DNA of 64,000 bases, taken from the NCBI GenBank assembly GCA_052266715.1, contig JBQPRB010000002.1; one strand, 5' to 3'. Positions 23,820 through 32,734 of this stretch are shown piece after piece (position 1 is the stretch's first letter; every line of letters starts with the position of its first letter). The position numbers were made by a program, and so were the translations under genes. The notes under the pieces were generated by a model that saw only the letters and a list, made by a program, of their open reading frames with translations, ran no database searches and was not told the origin of the DNA. Source of the DNA: Jeotgalibaca sp052266715. GTDB lineage: Bacteria; Bacillota; Bacilli; Lactobacillales; Aerococcaceae.

Positions 23820-26285
23820 GTGGCAAGACCTAAAACAACAAAGTCGAAAACAAATAGACGTAAGAAAAAAACGAATGGACTCTCCCATGAATTAATTGGT
23901 TTATTGTTCGTTTTTGCGGCGGTCCTGGGATTAAGTCACCTGGGGTTCATGGGGATATTATTTGCCAATTTCTTCCGCTTCTTTTTTGGGGAAATATATC
24001 AAATCCCACTTTCTTTATTTGGTATATATGGGTTGTACCTCTTAATAATGGGGAGAGAACCACGTTTGAAAAAGAATTTTGTTTATTCAGGCATAATATT
24101 ATTACTGGCCTTTATGATTATCCTTCATGCCAGAACCTTTCAGCATGTCATGGATACGGAAGGTTCCATCTTTCAGGTCACCTTGATGCGGTTTTTGGCT
24201 GACATGCGTGCCGGTACAATTTCCGGCATTATGGGTGGTGGAATGGTTGGTGCAACATTCTATTCAGCAAGTCATTTCTTATTCGCGCAATGGGGAACTT
24301 ATGCAGTGGCGGCCTTATTAATATTCTTGGGGCTGTGTATCTTATTTGGATTTACTATGAAGGATGTAATGGATCGGGTCAGGCTTGTGGCCACGACAGT
24401 TGGAGGCTTTTTACAACAAGTCACGCGACCGATCACAGCGATGTTTAAATCTGGCGTAAACACATTGAAAGAAAGTTTGGAAACAAGCGAAGAAGGAAAA
24501 GCGGTGATTGTCGAGAGTCATGCGAAACAAAGTTATCCAGAAGATGAGGCTCCTATTGAAACGGTAAAAAATGATTGGTTAAGCAAAGCTAAAAATAGAA
24601 TTAAGAAACCGATGGAAGAAGAAGGGCAAACACAAACATCTGATATTGGGGATAAAGCGGAAAATGTTCAATTGACAATCGATAGTTATCAAAGTGATGA
24701 TGATTTGGCTAAATACATGGAGAGTAAGAAAGTGCAGCCTAAACAAGGAAAGGCTGAACCAATCGCCGAAAATCCATCAGAAAATGAAGAAGATGATAAT
24801 GAAGGAATACTGGACTTTGAAATTGAGGCTGAGGCGGAAAATCGGGATTATCATTTGCCACCGGTAACGTTGTTGAAGGATTTGCCTCCAGTAGACCAAT
24901 CGAGTGAATATTCAATTATCGAGAAAAATGTCAAAAAGTTAGAGGATACATTTGCTAGTTTCGGGGTGGATGCCAAAGTTCGCAAAGCTAATTTGGGCCC
25001 AGCAGTCACAAAGTATGAGATTCAACCAGCCGTAGGGGTTAAAGTGAGTAAAATTGTAAATTTGGCAGATGACTTAGCGCTGGCTTTGGCAGCGAAAGAT
25101 ATCCGTATAGAAGCTCCTATTCCTGGTAAATCCTTTATTGGAATTGAGGTTCCAAACAGTGAGGTCAGTACAGTATCGTTTCGTAGTGTGATTGAACGGA
25201 ACCATAACAATGATAAACTTTTGGAAGTTCCGCTTGGACGAGATATTTCGGGAGCCGTTCAATATGCTGATTTAACGAAAATGCCTCACTTGTTGATTGC
25301 TGGCGCTACAGGTAGTGGGAAGTCTGTCAGTATCAATGGTATTATTGTCAGCATTTTAATGAAAGCAAAACCGAATGAAGTCAAAATGATGATGATCGAT
25401 CCCAAAAAAGTTGAACTGAACGTTTACAATGGCATCCCTCATTTACTGACACCGGTTGTTACGAATCCTAGAAAAGCGGCCCAAGCGCTGCACAAAGTAG
25501 TGGCTGAGATGGAGCGCCGGTATGAATTGTTTGCTGGTACAGGCATGAGAAATATAGATGGCTACAATGAATTGATTCTTGATTACAATGTTGAAAAAGG
25601 GGAGAACAATCCGACCTTGCCTTATATTGTGGTTATCGTAGATGAGTTAGCTGACTTGATGATGGTAGCGAGTAATGAGGTCGAGGACGCTATCACACGT
25701 TTGGCACAAATGGCAAGGGCAGCCGGCATTCATATGATTTTGGCAACCCAAAGACCGAGTGTGGATGTCATTACCGGTATCATCAAAGCCAACGTTCCGT
25801 CGCGGATAGCATTTGCTGTTTCAAGCTCCATTGATTCCCGTACTATATTAGACGGGGCTGGAGCCGAAAAACTGTTGGGCCGTGGTGATATGCTTTACCG
25901 TCCGATGGGTGAAAATAAGCCCAAACGCGTCCAAGGTGCTTATTTATCGGATTCGGAAGTAGAAAACATTGTTACTTTTGTGAAAGAGCAACAAGAACCA
26001 AACTATTCCGAAGAAATGATGAAATTAGATGCAGCCCCGGTCCAATCTGATGAACCGGAAGATGAGTTTTTCCAACCTGCTTTAGAATTCATTATTGAAG
26101 AAGATGCAGCCAGCATTTCTAAGTTACAACGTAAATTCCGAATTGGGTACAACCGGGCTGCACGCATTATCGATGATATGGAAGCGCGTGGTTATGTAGG
26201 ACCAGCCGACGGTAGCAAACCAAGGAAGGTTAACATTACTTTGGAAATGTTGGGTGAAAGTTCGGAAATTGAAAGTGATTTTTAA
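23820..26285 (+). CDS. ftsK: DNA translocase FtsK/SpoIIIE family
   Basis: It pumps chromosomal DNA at the division septum so that segregation can finish. The protein is 821 residues. Four transmembrane helices lie between about 22 and 185, then an acidic linker (about 190-345), then the motor with Walker A GATGSGKS (about 495-502) and Walker B VVIVDELADLMMV, and a C-terminal gamma winged-helix domain (IGYNRAARIIDDMEARGYVG) that reads orienting sequences. GTG at 23820 is preferred because AAAAGAG is eight bases upstream; GTG at 23811 is an alternative adding three residues. The XerD-like recombinase encoded at 58 kb may act with it at dif. Confidence 0.95.
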   Translation: MARPKTTKSKTNRRKKKTNGLSHELIGLLFVFAAVLGLSHLGFMGILFANFFRFFFGEIYQIPLSLFGIYGLYLLIMGREPRLKKNFVYSGIILLLAFMIILHARTFQHVMDTEGSIFQVTLMRFLADMRAGTISGIMGGGMVGATFYSASHFLFAQWGTYAVAALLIFLGLCILFGFTMKDVMDRVRLVATTVGGFLQQVTRPITAMFKSGVNTLKESLETSEEGKAVIVESHAKQSYPEDEAPIETVKNDWLSKAKNRIKKPMEEEGQTQTSDIGDKAENVQLTIDSYQSDDDLAKYMESKKVQPKQGKAEPIAENPSENEEDDNEGILDFEIEAEAENRDYHLPPVTLLKDLPPVDQSSEYSIIEKNVKKLEDTFASFGVDAKVRKANLGPAVTKYEIQPAVGVKVSKIVNLADDLALALAAKDIRIEAPIPGKSFIGIEVPNSEVSTVSFRSVIERNHNNDKLLEVPLGRDISGAVQYADLTKMPHLLIAGATGSGKSVSINGIIVSILMKAKPNEVKMMMIDPKKVELNVYNGIPHLLTPVVTNPRKAAQALHKVVAEMERRYELFAGTGMRNIDGYNELILDYNVEKGENNPTLPYIVVIVDELADLMMVASNEVEDAITRLAQMARAAGIHMILATQRPSVDVITGIIKANVPSRIAFAVSSSIDSRTILDGAGAEKLLGRGDMLYRPMGENKPKRVQGAYLSDSEVENIVTFVKEQQEPNYSEEMMKLDAAPVQSDEPEDEFFQPALEFIIEEDAASISKLQRKFRIGYNRAARIIDDMEARGYVGPADGSKPRKVNITLEMLGESSEIESDF

Positions 26286-26447
26286 AGGTAAGAGTTTACA
26301 TTCCGAAGGTTACCGCTCCATAAATGAAATTTAGATGAAATTTGTTACTCATATATTTCCTTAATTTCAAAACTATGATATTGTTGACTTAAGCGAGACA
26401 TGTACTTGCAAAAATCGAGTGAATTCACTCAAAATGGAGGGTTTACA

Positions 26448-27548
26448 TTGAATAAGAAAAAATTGGTAAGCTTATTGACTTTGGGTTTAAGTGCAAGTGT
26501 CCTATTGGCTGCATGTGGCAGTGAAGGCGAAGAAGCATCATCAGGAGTAGATGAAGGTGCTAGCTCGGTTGAATCAACAGATGGTGCATCATCAAACGAC
26601 GATTTTTCAGTTGCGATGGTAACTGACATGGGTGGCGTGGATGACAAATCCTTCAACCAAAGTGCATGGGAAGGTTTAACTGCTTGGGGTGAAGAAAACG
26701 GTAAAGAAAAAGGCGTTGACGGATATGAATATATTCAATCTGAAAACGAATCAGACTTTATCACAAACATCACTACTGGCGTTAACAACGGTTTTGACGT
26801 TATTTTCGGTGTAGGCTATCTTTTGAAAGATGCCGTGCAAGAATCAGCAAATAATTACCCAGATACATACTTCGCGATTATTGACGATGTAATCGAGGGA
26901 GAAAATACAACGTCTGTAACATTTGCAGACAACGAAGCAGCATTCTTGGCGGGTGTCGCAGCTGCTAAATCAACTAAGACAAACCATGTAGGATTTGTCG
27001 GCGGTATGGAAGGCGTTGTTATCGACCGTTTCCACGCTGGGTTCCTTGCAGGGGTTGAATACGTAAATCCAGAAATTGAAGTAACTGTTCAATATGTTGG
27101 TAGCTTTGCAGATGCTGCTCAAGCTAAATCAATTGCAAACGGTATGTACTCAAATGGCGCAGACATCATTTACCAAGCAGCTGGAAACGCAGGTAACGGG
27201 GTTTTTGCTGAAGCACGTGATATCGTAACTGCAGATCCAAGCCGTGAAATTTATGTTATCGGTGTTGACCGCGACCAACAAGAAGAAGGTAAAGTTCAAG
27301 TTGATGGTGAAGAACGTGAATTGACTTTGACTTCTACTGTTAAAGGTGTAGGTGTTGCTGCTCATGAAATCGCAACATTGGCTATGAACGGTGAATTCCC
27401 AGCGAACCAAACAAAAGTATTGGGTCTAGCTGAAGCAGGTGTTAGCTTGACTGACGGTGTGTTGTCTGAAGAAGCTTTAACAGCAGTCCGTGAAGCAGAA
27501 CAAAAAGTTATCAACGGAGAAATTGAAGTACCTGAAAAACCTGAATAA
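26448..27548 (+). CDS. bmpA: BMP-family nucleoside-binding lipoprotein
   Basis: This is the surface-anchored substrate-binding protein of the ABC importer encoded next. It is 366 residues from a TTG start with GGAGG seven bases upstream. The lipobox is LLAAC with Cys about 21 residues in, followed by a Ser/Glu-rich linker. The mature part contains VAMVTDMGGVDDKSFNQ and VGFVGGMEG, typical of the BMP/PnrA fold that binds purine or other nucleosides. No helices beyond the signal are expected. A terminator follows, so the transporter genes may be expressed at a lower level or from their own promoter. Confidence 0.93.
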   Translation: MNKKKLVSLLTLGLSASVLLAACGSEGEEASSGVDEGASSVESTDGASSNDDFSVAMVTDMGGVDDKSFNQSAWEGLTAWGEENGKEKGVDGYEYIQSENESDFITNITTGVNNGFDVIFGVGYLLKDAVQESANNYPDTYFAIIDDVIEGENTTSVTFADNEAAFLAGVAAAKSTKTNHVGFVGGMEGVVIDRFHAGFLAGVEYVNPEIEVTVQYVGSFADAAQAKSIANGMYSNGADIIYQAAGNAGNGVFAEARDIVTADPSREIYVIGVDRDQQEEGKVQVDGEERELTLTSTVKGVGVAAHEIATLAMNGEFPANQTKVLGLAEAGVSLTDGVLSEEALTAVREAEQKVINGEIEVPEKPE

Positions 27549-27575
27549 TTGTTTTCAGGCAAACATACGAACGTT

Positions 27576-27608
27576 AGAGGGTTTGGGCAAAGTCTCAACC
27601 CTCTTTTT
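27576..27608 (+). terminator. Terminator after bmpA
   Basis: AGAGGGTT pairs with AACCCTCT around a 13-base loop and is followed by TTTTTCT. It is moderately strong and may be only an attenuator between bmpA and the transporter genes. Confidence 0.8.
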
Positions 27609-27670
27609 CTAATGTTCTGGTAAAAATTATCATTAATTTCTTAGGAGGTTCTGTATGGTTTGCGATAAAG

Positions 27671-27712
27671 AGTTACAGTATAATAAAGTAACTGTAATTA
27701 ATTAAGTTACTT
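27671..27712 (+). promoter_or_regulatory. Putative promoter with triple GTTAC/GTAAC half-sites
   Basis: TATAAT (27679-27684) lies between the half-sites AGTTAC (27671-27676) and GTAACT (27688-27693), and a third, AGTTAC (27705-27710), follows. Each neighbouring pair is an inverted repeat with exactly 11 bp between the arms; the second pair extends to AAGTAACT/AGTTACTT. Such an arrangement around a -10 suggests a repressor operator for the nucleoside transporter genes. A clear -35 is absent, and a short open frame overlaps the site. Confidence 0.5.
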
Positions 27713-27729
27713 AAAAAGGAGGAAGACGC

Positions 27730-29304
27730 ATGGTTGAGGAAAACTACGTGATCGAAATGATCAATGTTACGAAAGCTTTTGGAAATTTCAAAGCCAACGA
27801 CAACATCAATCTCAAAGTCAAAAAAGGTGAAATCCATGCTCTCTTGGGTGAAAATGGAGCAGGAAAATCCACGTTGATGAATATCCTCTCCGGCTTATTG
27901 CAACCGACAAGTGGGATTATCAAAGTGAATGGCAAAGAAGAAAAAATTTCTTCACCATCTGTGGCCGATAAAATCGGAATCGGAATGGTCCATCAACATT
28001 TTATGTTAGTCAAAGACTTCACAGTCACAGAGAACATTATTCTTGGCAAGGAAACAACACGATTTGGTATTTTGAATAAAAAAGAAGCTGCACACACGAT
28101 AAAGGAATTATCTGAAAAATATCATTTATATGTTGATCCAACCGCCAAAGTGGCAGACATTTCTGTGGGAATGGAGCAACGGATAGAAATTTTAAAAACA
28201 CTCTACCGCGGGGCAGACATTCTTATTTTTGATGAACCAACAGCGGTGTTAACACCACAGGAAATTGAGGAATTAATGTCTATCATGAGAGGTTTAGCTG
28301 CCGAAGGTAAATCAATCATCTTAATCACTCACAAGTTAGATGAAATTAAACAAGTTGCTGACCGCGTTACGGTTATCCGTAAAGGTAAGAGTATCGACAC
28401 TGTAGATGTTGCAAATACGTCCAAACAGGAAATGGCAGATATGATGGTAGGACGCTCTGTTATCTTTAAAACAGACAAAACTGCACCAAATCCACAAGAA
28501 ACAGTCTTGGAAGTAACCAATCTAACCGTTAAAGAAAGTCGCGGTTTGGAAGCAGTTCGTGGCCTAAACCTAACTGTTAGAGCAGGAGAGGTTGTTGGGA
28601 TTGCAGGGATTGATGGAAATGGCCAATCAGAATTAATTCAAGCTATTACAGGCCTAAGTAAGGTTGAAAGTGGAACAATTAAATTAAACGGCAAAGAAAT
28701 TACGAATTTGCAGCCAAGGAAGATTACAGAAACCGGCGTCGGTCACATACCAGAAGACCGCCAACGTCATGGTTTAATCTTGCCGATGACGCTCTCAGAA
28801 AACATTGCACTACAAAGTTACTATCATGAACCATTTAGCCATAATTATTTCTTGAATGAGAACGAAATGGATGCTTATGCCATTCGTTTAATCCAGGAGT
28901 TTGACGTTCGTACTCAGAGCGAGAAATCTACTGCTGGTTCTTTATCTGGTGGTAACCAACAAAAAGCGATTATTGCTCGCGAAATTGATCGTGATCCGAG
29001 TTTGTTGATTGCAGCACAGCCGACCCGTGGATTGGACGTAGGTGCCATTGAATTTATTCATAAGCGTTTGGTTAACCACCGTGATGAAGGCAATGCTGTA
29101 ATTTTGATGAGTTTTGAATTGGATGAAATATTAAATGTTTCCGACCGTATTGTGGTAATGTACGAAGGGAATATCGTAGCAGAAGTTACTCCATCCGAAA
29201 CAAGTGAACAAGAGCTAGGTTTGTTAATGACGGGTAGTTCTCTTGAGAAAGCACGGGAAGAATTGGGACATAAACAACCGGAAGGGGGAATCGGACATGA
29301 GTAA
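27730..29304 (+). CDS. nupO: Nucleoside ABC importer ATPase (NupO/YufO-like)
   Basis: A 524-residue protein with two ABC domains in one chain. Domain 1 has Walker A GENGAGKST (40-48), signature ISVGMEQR and an intact Walker B LIFDEPTAVL. Domain 2 has Walker A GIDGNGQSE, signature LSGGNQQK and LLIAAQPTRGLDVG, where Gln replaces the catalytic Glu. That split of one active and one degenerate site is normal for this sugar/nucleoside subfamily. It powers uptake together with the following two permeases and BmpA. AAAAAGGAGG lies upstream of the ATG. Confidence 0.94.
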   Translation: MVEENYVIEMINVTKAFGNFKANDNINLKVKKGEIHALLGENGAGKSTLMNILSGLLQPTSGIIKVNGKEEKISSPSVADKIGIGMVHQHFMLVKDFTVTENIILGKETTRFGILNKKEAAHTIKELSEKYHLYVDPTAKVADISVGMEQRIEILKTLYRGADILIFDEPTAVLTPQEIEELMSIMRGLAAEGKSIILITHKLDEIKQVADRVTVIRKGKSIDTVDVANTSKQEMADMMVGRSVIFKTDKTAPNPQETVLEVTNLTVKESRGLEAVRGLNLTVRAGEVVGIAGIDGNGQSELIQAITGLSKVESGTIKLNGKEITNLQPRKITETGVGHIPEDRQRHGLILPMTLSENIALQSYYHEPFSHNYFLNENEMDAYAIRLIQEFDVRTQSEKSTAGSLSGGNQQKAIIAREIDRDPSLLIAAQPTRGLDVGAIEFIHKRLVNHRDEGNAVILMSFELDEILNVSDRIVVMYEGNIVAEVTPSETSEQELGLLMTGSSLEKAREELGHKQPEGGIGHE

Positions 29305-30370
29305 TTTATACACGAATAAAAGATTCCAGACTTTAGCAATTCCATTGCTTTCTGTTGTACTGGGAGTCATCGTGGGAGCTATTTTAATGTTAGCATTTGG
29401 GTATGATCCAGTCGCTGGATATGTCGCTATGTTCCGTGGAGCAGTGTCCAACCCGTTCTATATTGGTCAAACACTTCGAATGGCAGCGCCTCTGATTGTA
29501 ATTGGTTTGGGTTTTGCTGTCGCAAATACGGCTGGATTCTTTAATATTGGGCTTTCAGGGCAGGTACTGATGGGGTGGTTTGCATCTATCTTGGTTGCAC
29601 AAACATTCCCCGGGTTACCCAAGCTAATTCTATTGCCACTTGCAGTTATTGCCGGAATGATTGCCGGAGCAATTTGGGCTGGTATTGCTGGATTCTTGCG
29701 TGCTTACTTTGACACGAGTGAAGTCATTGTAACAATTATGTTGAATCATACTTCTTATCACATTGTGAATCACATCATTCGTACTTACATGGTAGAAGTC
29801 GGAGATTCAACTGAAAGAATTGTGGAAAATGCAAGTATGCGTATTCCGTTTTTAACAAGTATTACTAATAATTCGACCCTTCATATGGGTATTTTCATTG
29901 CAATCGTTATGGTGTTTATCGTATCGGTATTCATTAATAGAACGACATTCGGATTTGAATTACGTTCGGTCGGTTTGAATGCAGATGCGGCGGAATACTC
30001 AGGTATGAATGCAAAGAAAAATATTGTAATGGCGATGTTGATGAGTGGAGCTTTAGCTGGTTTAGGTGGAACAATGGAAGGTCTTGGAAATTTCCAAAAC
30101 ATCTTTGTTCAAGGTGGTATTCCCCAAATTGGTTTCGACGGAATGGGAGTAGCGTTATTGGGTTCGAGTAATCCAATTGGTATTCTTTTCTCTGCTTTAC
30201 TATTTAGTGTCATGAAGACTGGTGGAACAACAATGCCATTGGCTGCGGGAACACCAAACGAAATCGTTGATATTGTTATTGCCTTGATCATTTTCTTTGT
30301 TGGGGCAAATTACATAATCCGCTTATTGCTTTCCAAACTTCAAAAGACTGAAAAGAAAGAGGTGGCGTAG
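29297..30370 (+). CDS. nupP: Nucleoside ABC importer permease (NupP/YufP-like)
   Basis: A polytopic permease of 357 residues starting MSNLYTNKRFQTLAIPLLSV, with about ten hydrophobic helices of the BPD_transp_2 type. The segment GLNADAAEYSGMNAKKNIV is the cytoplasmic coupling region that contacts the ATPase. The ATG overlaps the end of the ATPase gene by 8 bp and has GAAGGGGGAA upstream, so the ATG (and not an earlier open codon) is used. It pairs with the next gene to form the membrane channel. Confidence 0.93.
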   Translation: MSNLYTNKRFQTLAIPLLSVVLGVIVGAILMLAFGYDPVAGYVAMFRGAVSNPFYIGQTLRMAAPLIVIGLGFAVANTAGFFNIGLSGQVLMGWFASILVAQTFPGLPKLILLPLAVIAGMIAGAIWAGIAGFLRAYFDTSEVIVTIMLNHTSYHIVNHIIRTYMVEVGDSTERIVENASMRIPFLTSITNNSTLHMGIFIAIVMVFIVSVFINRTTFGFELRSVGLNADAAEYSGMNAKKNIVMAMLMSGALAGLGGTMEGLGNFQNIFVQGGIPQIGFDGMGVALLGSSNPIGILFSALLFSVMKTGGTTMPLAAGTPNEIVDIVIALIIFFVGANYIIRLLLSKLQKTEKKEVA

Positions 30371-31330
30371 ATGGATATCATTGGCATTTTAACACTTGTC
30401 GTTTCGAACACATTAGTATATTCTGCACCACTTATTTTTGCCGGTCTAGGTGGAACCTTCTCTGAACGTAGTGGGATCGTTAACGTTGGTATTGAAGGGA
30501 TTATGGTAATGGGAGCTTTTTCATCCATTGTCTTTAACCTCTCATATGCGGGTACTTTTGGTACTGCTACACCTTGGATAGGCTTATTGGTCGGTGGGAT
30601 CGTAGGAGTTCTGTTTTCTTTGATCCATGCTTTGGCAACCGTTAATTTACGCGCTGACCACATCATTTCAGGTACGGTTCTTAATCTACTTGCTCCTGCT
30701 TTGGCACTTTTCTTGACGAAAGTTCTCTATGATGGTCGTGGCCAAACTGACTTTATCGTACGTAACTTTGGAAAAACAAGTTTCCCAATTTTGAAAGATA
30801 TTCCAGTCATCGGACGTATCTTCTTTACTAACACGTTGAGTGTTGCATATTTGGGTATATTTGTAGCTTTTATTAGCTACTTCGTTATTTTCCGTACATC
30901 GTTTGGTTTGCGTTTACGCTCTGTTGGTGAGCATCCACAAGCTGCAGATACATTGGGAATCAATGTATACATGATGCGTTATGCGGGTGTCATGATTTCT
31001 GGTCTGATGGGTGGTATCGGTGGTGCGGTTGTTGCACAATCAATCTCTTTAAACTTCTCACATGCAACGATTGCTGGACAAGGATTTATAGCAATGGCAG
31101 CGATGATTTTTGGTAAATGGAATCCAATTGGTGTTATGGGTGCCGCTCTATTCTTTGGGTTCTCTCAAAGTTTGAGTGTTATCGGGAACTACATTCCAGT
31201 CATCAAAGACATTCCGAACGTTTTCTTGTTCGTATTGCCTTATGTGTTAACGATTGTTGTGTTAGTTGGCTTTATTGGAAAATCAAAAGGCCCGGCAGCA
31301 AACGGGACAACATATATCAAAACAAAATAA
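30371..31330 (+). CDS. nupQ: Nucleoside ABC importer permease (NupQ/YufQ-like)
   Basis: The second permease subunit, 319 residues, starting directly after the stop codon of the first. It has about eight to nine membrane helices and the coupling segment RSVGEHPQAADTLGINVYMMRY. AAGAGGTGG precedes the ATG within the end of the upstream gene. A very long terminator hairpin closes the operon. Confidence 0.93.
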   Translation: MDIIGILTLVVSNTLVYSAPLIFAGLGGTFSERSGIVNVGIEGIMVMGAFSSIVFNLSYAGTFGTATPWIGLLVGGIVGVLFSLIHALATVNLRADHIISGTVLNLLAPALALFLTKVLYDGRGQTDFIVRNFGKTSFPILKDIPVIGRIFFTNTLSVAYLGIFVAFISYFVIFRTSFGLRLRSVGEHPQAADTLGINVYMMRYAGVMISGLMGGIGGAVVAQSISLNFSHATIAGQGFIAMAAMIFGKWNPIGVMGAALFFGFSQSLSVIGNYIPVIKDIPNVFLFVLPYVLTIVVLVGFIGKSKGPAANGTTYIKTK

Positions 31331-31332
31331 GT

Positions 31333-31382
31333 CTGAATAACGAAAAAATGTCCCGGAAACGGGGCGTTTTTTCGTTATTCAG
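31333..31382 (+). terminator. Long terminator closing the nucleoside transporter operon
   Basis: A stem of about 23 bp: CTGAATAACGAAAAAA pairs with TTTTTTCGTTATTCAG, and the upper stem TGTCCCG/CGGGGCG contains two G-T wobbles around a 4-base loop. The T run is part of the stem. Confidence 0.85.
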
Positions 31383-31462
31383 GATTTTTCAAGTTTGTAA
31401 AAGCACTTAAATTAGAGTATAGTTTTCTTATATTGTGTAAATCGAGGAAGTGAAGTGAACAT

Positions 31463-32734
31463 ATGGACTTACAATTAGCAAAAGGTGTAGGAGCCTATAT
31501 CCAATCTACAAACAAATTTAAAACAATATTAATTGAATACAAATTCAGGGCTAACTATAACCCAGCAACAGCAACGGCCCGCACGCTCTTAAAAAATGTA
31601 CTGGTTACAAATTCAAAGAAATACCCATCACAAAAAGCGCTGGATAATCAGATGTCGTGGTTATATGGGGCTTCATTAAGCTCTTCTTCGCAACGTTATG
31701 GCACCCAGCATGTTCTTTCATTCCGACTTAAAATTGTTAATGATCGTTATATTGGTGGAGATGAAACTTTACTGGAAGAAGGCGTTGCTTTTTTACAAGA
31801 AATTATTTTCAACCCAAATGTTGAAAACGCTACTTTTCATGAACCGACCTTTAACCGAGAAAAAATTAATTTAGCACATTATTTCAACTCACTGGAAGAT
31901 GACAAAGGCAAGTTTGCTAATATCAAACTAAATGAAACGTTATTTGAAGGTACTGACCAAGCCTACCTTGGGATGGGTTCAGAAGAATTCTTGGAAATGA
32001 ATACAAGCGAGTCCATTTACCAAACTTACCAAAATATGTTGAAAAATGATTCAGTTGATATTTATGTGTCCGGTGATGTCGATAACGAAAGAATTGTCAA
32101 AGCAATTAACAATCAAACGCTAACCGACCGGGATCCCTTGCCGATTGGACCATTCTTCGATTTAGACCTGCGTCCGGAAATTGCTAAAGTAGAACATTAT
32201 TCTGATGTCACTCAAGGAAAACTGCTTTTTGGTTTCAAGTCGCCCGCTCACTATGGTAATGCTGAATATTACGCAGGCATGGTATTTAACGGCCTTTTCG
32301 GTGGTTTCCCACATTCTAAGCTATTCCAAAATGTGAGAGAAAAAGAAAGTTTGGCTTATTCTGCTTCAAGTTATTTGGACTATATTCGAGGTACAATGGT
32401 CGTTTCAACAGGTATCGCTTTTGAGAAAAAAGACCAGGTAGAAAAAATTGTATTGGCACAGCTTGAAGATATGCAAGCTGGTGATTTTTCTGATGATTTG
32501 ATAAACCAGACTAAAAATATGCTTATCAATCAATACAAACAAAACGACGACAGTCAAGCGGCAGCATTAAGCAAAATATACTCCAACCAACTTCTCACTG
32601 GAAAAAACATTTCTGATGATGAATGGTTACAAGCGGTAAATGAGGTAACGCATGAAGACATTGTTAATATTGCAAAACAAATGAAATTACAAGCCATATT
32701 CTTTTTGAAAGGGGAGGAACAGGAAAATGTATAA
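31463..32734 (+). CDS. ymfF: M16-like protein YmfF (EF-P 5-aminopentanol modification-associated)
   Basis: A 423-residue M16 peptidase-fold protein without the HxxEH zinc motif, so it is probably the non-catalytic partner of the next gene, as in two-subunit M16 enzymes. YmfF and YmfH family names come from B. subtilis, where the locus is associated with 5-aminopentanol modification of elongation factor P; their biochemical step is unclear. GAGGAAGTGAAGTG is upstream of the ATG. The stop overlaps the start of ymfH by 8 bp. Confidence 0.9.
   Translation: MDLQLAKGVGAYIQSTNKFKTILIEYKFRANYNPATATARTLLKNVLVTNSKKYPSQKALDNQMSWLYGASLSSSSQRYGTQHVLSFRLKIVNDRYIGGDETLLEEGVAFLQEIIFNPNVENATFHEPTFNREKINLAHYFNSLEDDKGKFANIKLNETLFEGTDQAYLGMGSEEFLEMNTSESIYQTYQNMLKNDSVDIYVSGDVDNERIVKAINNQTLTDRDPLPIGPFFDLDLRPEIAKVEHYSDVTQGKLLFGFKSPAHYGNAEYYAGMVFNGLFGGFPHSKLFQNVREKESLAYSASSYLDYIRGTMVVSTGIAFEKKDQVEKIVLAQLEDMQAGDFSDDLINQTKNMLINQYKQNDDSQAAALSKIYSNQLLTGKNISDDEWLQAVNEVTHEDIVNIAKQMKLQAIFFLKGEEQENV

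Noticed and set aside
26286..26447. Purine riboswitch or clear promoter before bmpA
   Set aside because: No purine-riboswitch core and no convincing -35/-10 pair were found; TATGAT at 26374 lacks a -35 at the right distance.
29058..29345. Minus-strand frames opposite nupO and nupP
   Set aside because: They are antisense shadows without ribosome sites or family similarity.
31117..31410. Plus-strand frame of 97 codons at the end of nupQ
   Set aside because: It lies in a second frame of the permease and terminator with no ribosome site.
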